Positions 54,160 to 60,724 of a DNA stretch of 60,724 nt are shown here, in pieces. This stretch comes from Nemertoderma westbladi. Taxonomy: Eukaryota; Xenacoelomorpha; Nemertodermatida; Nemertodermatidae. A program made the translations under genes and the position numbers. Position 1 is the first letter of the stretch. Each line of letters starts with the position of its first letter. The notes beneath the pieces were generated by a model. That model did not search any database and had not been told where the DNA came from. It was given only the letters and a program-made list of their open reading frames with translations. The stretch lies in the NCBI GenBank assembly GCA_032718475.1, contig JAUCBJ010007414.1, positions 1 through 60,724 on the forward strand, read 5' to 3'.

Positions 54160-54950
54160 TTAGTTCCCCTTTCCCCCCTTAACCACCCCAGATCCCGGTC
54201 CCATCACCGAATCCGAGACCTCGCCACGACCTCCGACCCCCACGGAGGCTGAGCGAACATGACCGAAGTAGTGCAAACTGCAGTCTCCGCCGGACGACAC
54301 CCAAGACACAGGCATAGCCACGGTTTCGCATAGACTCTCGCCTTGCCACCAGTACTTCTGTGAGGTGTGTGATGAGGATTTTGGCCTCGGCACACCAGAC
54401 ACCATCTGTGGTTCCCACCAGTGGTGTGAAGGCCATCCGTCGATCTTCACACACTGGCTGGTAGTGTGTCCTTCTTTTGGCGCGCCCGCTGCTCGAGGAG
54501 GGATTCTGTCGACCGGTTGGTTTGAATGTAGGAGGTAGCGTCAGGGTTAATAACCGCAATGTCGAACGACGCTATCTGCTGATTGGACCATACCCCCCGG
54601 CTGACCAGGTCTGCGCGCACCCCACCCACCACTCCACCCTCCGCGTCCAGATGACCACGAGAGAGAGTGACCTCACGCTCCACACTGGATGCACCGAAGG
54701 CTGAAGCCAGTAGTTCACCGTAGACCTCCCTCAGCTCGTCATGGCGCTTGATGACGAGGCCTCCTGACTTGCAGCTGAGGGCATGCGTAGTAGTGAAGTG
54801 GCCGCCGCAGCCCTCGCATTTGTTGGGGAGACCTGGTGGAACCAAACCATAGCGAAGGGCGAGACTGTCTCGGAACTCATCGGGGATTAAGTCTGTGTGG
54901 TCCACGGCCGATGGTTGGGCTGTGAGTCAGCCACCAGTGTTTTTCGTAAT
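54160..54950 (-). pseudogene. LINE-type remnant with restriction-endonuclease-like domain
   Basis: The minus-strand frame 54447-54905 encodes a CEGCGGHF...HALSC zinc knuckle, then a GLVIKRHDELRE segment, RADLVSRGV and SFDIAVINPDATSYI. This CCHC, RH and (K/R)xD...D order matches the restriction-endonuclease-like domain at the C-terminus of R2-type LINEs, which nicks target DNA. A frameshift near 54470 moves the rest to the frame of 54179-54559, where LQFALLRSCSLSLRGGR completes the expected C-terminal block. No RT part is present, so this is a truncated end. The exact parent clade is uncertain. Confidence 0.65.
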
Positions 54951-55290
54951 GGCCCGTTCTACAGTTCGACGGCGACGGCGATCAATTAAATTGATATAGT
55001 AAAAATAATTATGCAATAAAATTGATAACAGTCCTATAAAAATATATCAGTCTTTTACAGTCCTGTTCTAAATAACCCGAAAAATTCCAGAATCCTCTGG
55101 TGTTTTGTGGCAAAGTTGATGTCCGTTAGACTATAGCAATTGGAGATGAAGCATGCAACTGCTTTCGTTTCCGTCAACGATATTTGTTATATATTTGTAT
55201 TTGTTTCTTAATCGGTTTTTAAGGTTGCGTTTACAGTAATCGAAAGTTAAAATAGACTCTAAGGCTGGTAGATCGTATTGGTTTCTCTGG
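54951..55290. other. Noncoding stretch, nothing recognised
   Basis: AT-rich sequence between the endonuclease-domain remnant and the inner inverted repeat. No open frame or repeat seen. Confidence 0.5.
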
Positions 55291-55453
55291 TGGGGCTGAA
55301 CCAACTTTTTATAAAAGAAAAATGCCCGGCCAAACTGATTTCATTTCTTGGGGCACTTCAACGCCCTGATTCCAAAAATGATATTTTCAAAATCTTTTGC
55401 TGGTGTCTTTTTCTTAAAATTACTAAATAAATTAGTAATACTATTTATAATCG
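55291..55453. repeat. Middle inverted repeat, left arm
   Basis: The reverse complement aligns with 56023-56192: GGTGGGGCTGAACCAA, CAAACTGATTTCATTT, ATTTTCAAAATCTTTTGCTG, GTGTCTTTTTCTTAAA and AATAAATTAGTAATACTAT. Arms about 165 bp, about 570 bp apart. Confidence 0.85.
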
Positions 55454-55570
55454 CTGACTTAACCTAAATTACACTACACTGTTTAGGTAAGCTAGTTAAT
55501 GCAATATATCACCATATCACTAAAAATCAGACTTCGACATAAATAACAGACTTAGGGAATATGCTTATTT

Positions 55571-55792
55571 GAACCGCAATGGTCGAATTAGTAGTTGTAG
55601 ACTCCATCAAAACAATAGTAGTATAAAAAAATTGATATTTTTTGTGATATTGTGATATATTGATATTGAATTGCTGAAGTTATGTGCTCATTTATGTGAT
55701 CGCGCTCACATTTTGACCGATATCTCGAGAAGCAATAACTCGACCATTGTTTTGATGGGGGTCTACCCCCACTAAATCGACCATTGCGGTTC
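55571..55792. repeat. Inner foldback, 50-bp arms
   Basis: 55571-55619 and 55743-55792 are inverted repeats: GAACCGCAATGGTCGA and CCATCAAAACAATAGT against ACCATTGTTTTGATGG and TCGACCATTGCGGTTC. It is nested inside the 55291/56192 pair and nearly concentric with it. Confidence 0.85.
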
Positions 55793-56022
55793 GAATGATA
55801 CTAATATCAATGCAATAGCAGTACGGTAAATTGATAATCACTACAATTGAATATATTAGCCAGTTTGCTAATATAATATTAATATTATTTTATATTTAAT
55901 TTATTTAATTACTCTAAAAGACACCGACGAAATATTATAAAATTAACAGATTCGAAATCAGGTTGATTGAAATTCTCGATAAATGCTATAATTTGGTCTG
56001 GGTATTTTTTATAATATATATA

Positions 56023-56192
56023 AATAGCATTATAGTATTACTAATTTATTTAGAAAATTTAAGAAAAAGACACCAGCAAAAGATTTTGAAAATATCAGGG
56101 TCGGAACCAGGGTGTTGAAGTATACCAAAAAATGAAATCAGTTAGTTTGGGGAATTTTATTTTATAAAACATTGGTTCAGCCCCACCGTGAC
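56023..56192. repeat. Middle inverted repeat, right arm
   Basis: Inverse of 55291-55453, see there. It overlaps the 3' end of the minus-strand LINE-like frame at 56157. Confidence 0.85.
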
Positions 56193-56779
56193 TTTGAGCT
56201 TTTTGGTAAGTATTTGCAGCTTCCTACTGGAAAGATCACTACTGAAATCAGTTTCCATAAGAATCCTGAGAAAGGTTTGTAGAAGTAAGTTTGGACTAGT
56301 TTTGACCCGAAGTATGCACTTTAAGCAAGATCTGAATGACTTACAACTTATATCACCAGTGTGAAAAAGTTCGTAGAGAACTGAATTCTGAACATAGTTC
56401 CCAACATGAAGCAAACCCCGCAAAATTTTCCTATAGAACGCATCCATCAACTTCAATTTTGTGTTGAAGAGTGAATGATTCAACACTGAAAGTGAGGCTA
56501 TAAAGAATAGAAAGGAGTGCGATACTGTTCCATAAGTGGAGTTACTGTACTAACGGGTAACTTCCGAACTGTCCATCCGCGCCGATGAAACTTAGCAGAA
56601 TGTATTGTTAGAAGGCGAATACAATGGGAGTATAAAAACTGGGGGTTCGGTTGGTGATCTGGTATCCCAAAAAGGTGATTTAGTGAAGAATTTTCCATAT
56701 CATTAGAAAGCTTGCGTTGCAAGCATTCCAAATGCAACGCGTTCAAAGATTGCAAGACGTATCGTTTGCTGAAGGCCAT
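56157..56779 (-). pseudogene. Probable LINE C-terminal remnant
   Basis: Two minus-strand frames (56498-56779 and 56157-56486). The second has KLMDAFYRKILRGLL followed by a SVLYELFHTGDISCKSFRSC segment and CILRV, matching the order of a LINE thumb region (LDAFxRRxLRRIL ... R ... L). The first frame is less clear (LNALHLECLQRKL). A frameshift separates them. Not assignable to a clade. Confidence 0.4.
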
Positions 56780-57050
56780 TTATTATATTTAATAGATACA
56801 TAAAATTCTAGAATGAGTTATTTATTTTATGAATTGGTGGTTGCGTAGCTAATCATACATAAACAAAATGTTCCAGAACATTGTGTATAATTTTTTTAAA
56901 TAGAATAACTGGCCCTCAGCGAACGATACTTCTTGCAATCTTTGAACGCCCGTATCTCAGCTGTTTCTCAACGAAATTCAACAAAAATCGAATTGCATTT
57001 GGAATCCTTGCAAAGCAAGCTCTCTAATGGTATGAAAAATTCACTAATGA
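56681..57050. repeat. Right-hand foldback
   Basis: 56681-56783 and 56915-57050 are inverted: TTAGAAAGCTTGCGTTGCAA, ATTCCAAATGCAA, CGTTCAAAGATTGCAAGA and GTATCGTTTGCTGA pair with CCTCAGCGAACGATAC, TCTTGCAATCTTTGAACG, TTGCATTTGGAAT and TGCAAAGCAAGCTCTCTAA. The right arm has an extra about 33 bases. Confidence 0.85.
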
Positions 57051-57075
57051 TTATCAATGAGATTAATTATTGTGA

Positions 57076-57310
57076 AGTATGGCGACGATAGGAGATGTGC
57101 AATTTCGCAAAAGACACTTTTTTAAAACGAATATTAAACAAATTTACAGGCAAAATCGAAAATTCCGGCTTCATGTGGACATCGACGGTGAGTGGAACTA
57201 GTTGTTCAAGAAATATGATAAAGACTAGTAGAAAAAGTTTGGGGGGGGGGGGGGGGGGTCCGTGTCATCATAAAATGACACTATATTACCGGTCATGGTG
57301 TAATTGTTAG
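57076..57310. repeat. Right arm of 3.6-kb inverted repeat
   Basis: Inverse of 53688-53957, including an 18-base G-run at 57241-57258 that matches the C-run of the left arm. Confidence 0.85.
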
Positions 57311-58373
57311 GGAAAATAAGGTAGTTTCAGCAGGAAAAGGCTAATAGGAAAAGTTATATGGAAAGGTATTGGGTGGAATGCAGGGTTACCCCTCGGTTCG
57401 GATGGTTCATCCACCACGAAACGCGGACCAGTACGATACAAATCGTGGAGATCAGAAGCATCCCCATTCCTCTGTAGTCTGATTCAAAAGACAAAACAAA
57501 CTGATATTGTACCTTTACCAATACTACCGGTATAGGTGGAGCTTTTCTAGCGTCGCGATCTTCGCGAATGTTCTAGAAGAAAATATGTTAGTTCTACAAT
57601 GTTAGTTAAATAATTTAGTGTTCTCGAATATTTATTACGTAACTAGAGAGCCGCTTAACAACATAAACCAATATTGGATATTGAGTTCCGTTTTGGAGTA
57701 CCTACGCTTGCAGACACTGAAGTTGCAAATAACGTTTAAGTGTGCGAATGGATTTTGCTCAAATTACGTGCAAACAATTTCTACGTCGATGTTCTTTCAA
57801 CACATTTAATAAAATTTAAGAAATTCCAATAAATATATTTTATTTTACTTTTTCCGCCGGGAAAAAAGTAAAATCAATGCAATCTTATGGGTTACTTTTT
57901 TCCCTATGGAAAAAAATGAAACTTTTTCACCCGATTTTGGTCTAAATTCGAGCGAAAAAGTAACAATTTAAGAATAAAAACTGTTTTTAACGAATGGTGT
58001 GCTTTTTAGAAATCAAATCGTATGTTAAATTATTATAATATAAATATCTTTATTTGTTATAATTTATTCAAATTTAGGTTATAACTAAATACGAACTACA
58101 TAAAAATTTGAAGTTTTTTGAAGTTACAGTAGTTGAATACAATGTTTTTTTAGTGTACGTCAAACACAGTCATCATACTACTGTATTACGTTTCATTCAC
58201 AGTATTAAAGTTATCATGTTGTGTTACATGATGTAAGGAGGGAGTCCTGCAGTCTCTTTAGTATAAGAATCAATACAAGTGAGGTTGTGTTGTTATAAAG
58301 TACTGTACATTCGATCAATTTTTACAAACTAGAGAATTGTGGCAATGTTAATTATTTCATAGAGTTATGTACT
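57311..58373. other. Noncoding stretch, nothing recognised
   Basis: No supported gene. 57860-57970 has short inverted AAAAAGTAAC/GTTACTTTTT-type words. A GTACCGGTA-type palindrome is near 57530. Confidence 0.45.
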
Positions 58374-58510
58374 GTGGGGCGAGCCAAGAAAATAAGCGAG
58401 CTTAGCATAAGGGTAGTACCACTATCTCAATCGGTGTGTCTGTCGTTCTTAGATCCGTGTTATTAAACGTTAATAATTCAGCCCCCTCTATGAAATATAT
58501 TTATTGGGTG
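58374..58510 (+). repeat. Dispersed repeat family A, decayed copy
   Basis: TGTGGGGCGAGCCAAGAAAA, GAGCTTAGCATAAGGG, GTACCACTATCTCAATC, TGTCTGTCGTTCTTAG and ATTAAACGTTAATAATTCAG keep the order of the family but with many changes. The right part is lost. Confidence 0.7.
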
Positions 58511-58827
58511 ATAGTGTTAACCAATGAACCCAATATACTTTTTGGTGCAACGGGAAAATCCGTTCGGGGAAGAAAATTAATAAATAAAGAAACCGCAAGG
58601 TGGTGTCATGAAAATTAAGTCTCATCTCACTGCTTACTGTATACAAATAAAGTCAATCAACAAAGTAGTTAAATAATGGGTCGAGGGGGATGCTAAAATC
58701 ACTACACAGACTCGACATAAGCTGAGGGTAAGGTAGAAAGCTGAACAGCCAATACAATTACAGGAGGCGTTTAGTTGCTAAGATGCACTGTCAAGACAAC
58801 GGAATAAATAATAACAGAAACAGCTGG

Positions 58828-59998
58828 TGTTCGCGCTTTTAGACCTTTTAGCAGCTAACCTGCCAATTTAAATGTACTTTTAATTATAAATCGACTTTTG
58901 CCCTTACCAATTTGCTGAATAGTACTGAATTTACATCCGCCGAAGCCAGTCCGTGCGCGGCGTATGACCCACTGTGTGGGAGACTGGAGTCGGGTCCAGA
59001 GAAAGTTTATTGCGGTCTAGGCTACTTTGTATTATTCGATTGATCGCTACTATATAATTTCCGACAACTATATTTACTTTCGGGAAATATTAACAGTTCC
59101 TTTAGGACGTGGCGCTTTAAGTATAAAAACAGAGTTATGACTTACACTAATCACAACTAGATGGCTATAGAATCTCGTAAATAGCGCATTCTTCAGGAGA
59201 TGCTTTATTAACCTTCACACTACTTCACACGACTTCACACTACTTCACACTAAGTCACACTAATTTGCCGACCGTCACTGACTTTGATCATATATAAGGA
59301 GGATTGCTACTGACACACGTAGGGATTATGAAATAGCATTTAATTCACACAAAAACCACTATAATTTGAGTCGCAGTTGCTACCGGTAGACCCTTCTGCT
59401 TACCTCAGTAATTAAGAAAGTTGAGGGGTTTACGATTATTTATCGGTATTCTCCAAATATAACATCCATTAACCCTCCAGTTATCTTGCTGTCGTGAAGG
59501 GGTTAATATAAACAGCAATTAACAACAATATAAAACAGCATTAAAACAGTGCGGTGAACAGTCAGTATGTGTTCATGAAGTTCAGTATGATAAGGTGCGG
59601 TTTGTATGTTCGATGCAATGTGCAGTAAGGTTTGATGAGTTAATAGATTTATGTTCTTATAACTCCAGCCATCAGATGTTCTTGGGCCAAAGTCTGAAAC
59701 GTCTGTACTTAGTACTGTACTGAATCCAGAAAGGAATCGGATTCTCAGAAAAACTATAACTGCGCATGCGCCAATTTCCACAGGTAGGTCTCTATTGGCA
59801 TAACTGGGAAGATTGCTCTGATTGGCTGAAATATGCCCAAACAAAGGAACCTCCACGTACACAAAGAATCAGCTGACAGATTTCGTCATCTTGGTTCTAA
59901 TTTCTGACCGACGCATAGTTGAACAATTTTAGGCCTTTTTAGAGTATTCAGCGCATTGCGTAAAAATGACTTGTTATGTCCGCAAAAGCTTTTTTGCA
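58828..59998 (-). repeat. Solo LTR related to the BEL/Pao element
   Basis: The reverse complement aligns along the BEL LTR: TGCAAAAAAGCTTTTGCGGA at its start, CCAATCAGAGCAATCTT, ATCAAAGTCAGTGACGGTCG, AAAGGAACTGTTAATATTTC and finally AAAAGCGCGAACA at its end. Length 1,171 bp, TG...CA bounded. Divergence from the intact LTRs is large, so this is a different subfamily or a much older copy. No target duplication (flanks GCTGG and CCCAG). No internal region remains nearby, as expected after LTR-LTR recombination. Confidence 0.8.
59213..59262. repeat. 10-bp tandem repeat inside the solo LTR
   Basis: Five near-identical CTTCACACTA-type decamers. Absent from the BEL LTRs at the matching place, so it expanded after the subfamilies split. 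Confidence 0.85.
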
Positions 59999-60150
59999 CC
60001 CAGTTACCAATTTCAATCTCCGGTTACCAATTTCAGTACTTGGTTACGAATTTCTGTTTCAGGTTACAAATTGTCACCCAGTTCGTGCACCCAATTACAA
60101 ATCTCAGTCCACGGTTACTAATTTCAGTATTTGGTTACCGAATTTCCAGA
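59999..60150. repeat. About 21-bp tandem repeat, seven degenerate units
   Basis: Repeats of GGTTACCAATTTCAGTACTT-like words directly beside the solo LTR end. The third to seventh units are degraded. Confidence 0.8.
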
Positions 60151-60592
60151 AAAGTATACTTCACCCGTATTTACGATTACGACCACAAGAGTCCACAAGA
60201 TACCGAACCACTGCAACACAACTAAGCAGGTATCACTTGTTTCTAGTGTTTACTCTAATTGCATTTCCCTGTGTTTTCAAAATGTGTATAAACTGGTAAA
60301 ATATATAGCAGGAGGTATTAAATTGTGAAAGAGTTAAAATTGAAAATGTATTAATTTATGAAATTGCGTTCAATGTAAAGGACGGTAATAACGAAATTGA
60401 CAAAGGGAAATAAAAAGACAAAGTCACAATCACAATTTTAGTTGTATCCTATTATTGCTCTTTTATGCAGTTAATACGAGAGATATTTCTCGAAATATTT
60501 ACTATTAAAAGTAAACTTTATAATAAAAAATTAATAAAATGGGAAATTTCCGGAAAAATGTAAAGAAAAAATGTCCTAATATTTCCTCATAG
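60151..60592. other. Noncoding stretch, nothing recognised
   Basis: AT-rich with short frames only. Confidence 0.5.
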
Positions 60593-60724
60593 GAACTGAT
60601 CTAGGGGTCTTAACCTCGAATGATAAGTTTATTTAACCGAGTATGTACGCATGTGATGGGATTAGTCCTACAATTGCGCTAATGAAAGATAAGTTATTTG
60701 GGTTAAGACCCCCTAGAACAGTTC
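60593..60724. mobile_element. 132-bp foldback MITE at window end
   Basis: GAACTGATCTAGGGGTCTTA at 60593 is inverted at the very end as TAAGACCCCCTAGAACAGTT, with about 24-bp arms and two mismatches. The window stops at the right arm, so any flanking duplication cannot be tested. Confidence 0.65.

Overview
The window is animal nuclear DNA: intron-bearing actin, a WAPL cohesin regulator, BEL/Pao and Ty3/gypsy LTR elements, several LINE lineages, a piggyBac-like MITE and abundant tandem repeats. BEL/Pao elements, the many short palindromes (TAGGCCTA, TACCGGTA) and the invertebrate cytoplasmic-type actin C-terminus suggest an invertebrate, plausibly marine. I cannot name the species. Only three host genes are supported: the last two coding exons of actin (14.4-15.6 kb, +), a full-length intronless WAPL (24.1-27.1 kb, +), and a small gene for a secreted, probably GPI-anchored, cysteine-rich protein (37.7-38.4 kb, -). 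Almost everything else is mobile DNA or its remains.

Layout. 0-9.6 kb: dispersed noncoding repeats (families A and B), tandem repeats, a degenerate RTE-like LINE fragment and a 261-bp MITE with a 9-bp target duplication. 9.7-13.7 kb: a nearly complete RTE-like LINE with a zinc-finger ORF1 and an endonuclease/reverse transcriptase ORF2. It is broken by one frameshift and two stops, and a family-B repeat sits in ORF1. 14.4-15.6 kb: actin exons. 17.7-23.5 kb: three LINE remnants on both strands and a 5-copy 68-bp tandem array whose unit also occurs singly elsewhere. 24.1-27.1 kb: WAPL. 28.4-32.1 kb: a decayed Ty3/gypsy element on the minus strand, into which a recent 5'-truncated RTE copy has jumped with a perfect 15-bp duplication. 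32.6-36.1 kb: a LINE 3' end, a 991-bp piggyBac-like MITE flanked by TTAA, and an unexplained repeated motif. 37.7-38.4 kb: the cysteine-rich protein gene.

39.35-53.23 kb is the centrepiece: a young, full-length BEL/Pao retrotransposon, 13.9 kb long, with 1,182-bp LTRs that differ at 8 positions and a GATTT target duplication. Three parts are unusual: a 2.2-kb leader built of three different tandem-repeat systems; a gag ORF with about 780 residues, including an alanine-rich helix, ahead of the recognisable capsid-like region; and an intact 297-codon ORF downstream of integrase, where an env gene would sit. That ORF encodes no signal peptide or membrane segment. It carries two CCHC zinc clusters resembling the element's own nucleocapsid, plus a strongly basic tail. 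The gag and pro-pol frames overlap in a -1 relation with a canonical-pattern slippery heptamer in the overlap, while two further breaks in pol look like ordinary damage.

53.7-57.3 kb holds nested inverted repeats enclosing LINE debris, including a fragment with a restriction-endonuclease-like domain. 58.8-60.0 kb is a diverged solo LTR related to the BEL element, and the window ends in a short foldback MITE. Coordinates of repeats and degraded elements were judged by eye and are approximate unless a duplication or terminal repeat fixes them.
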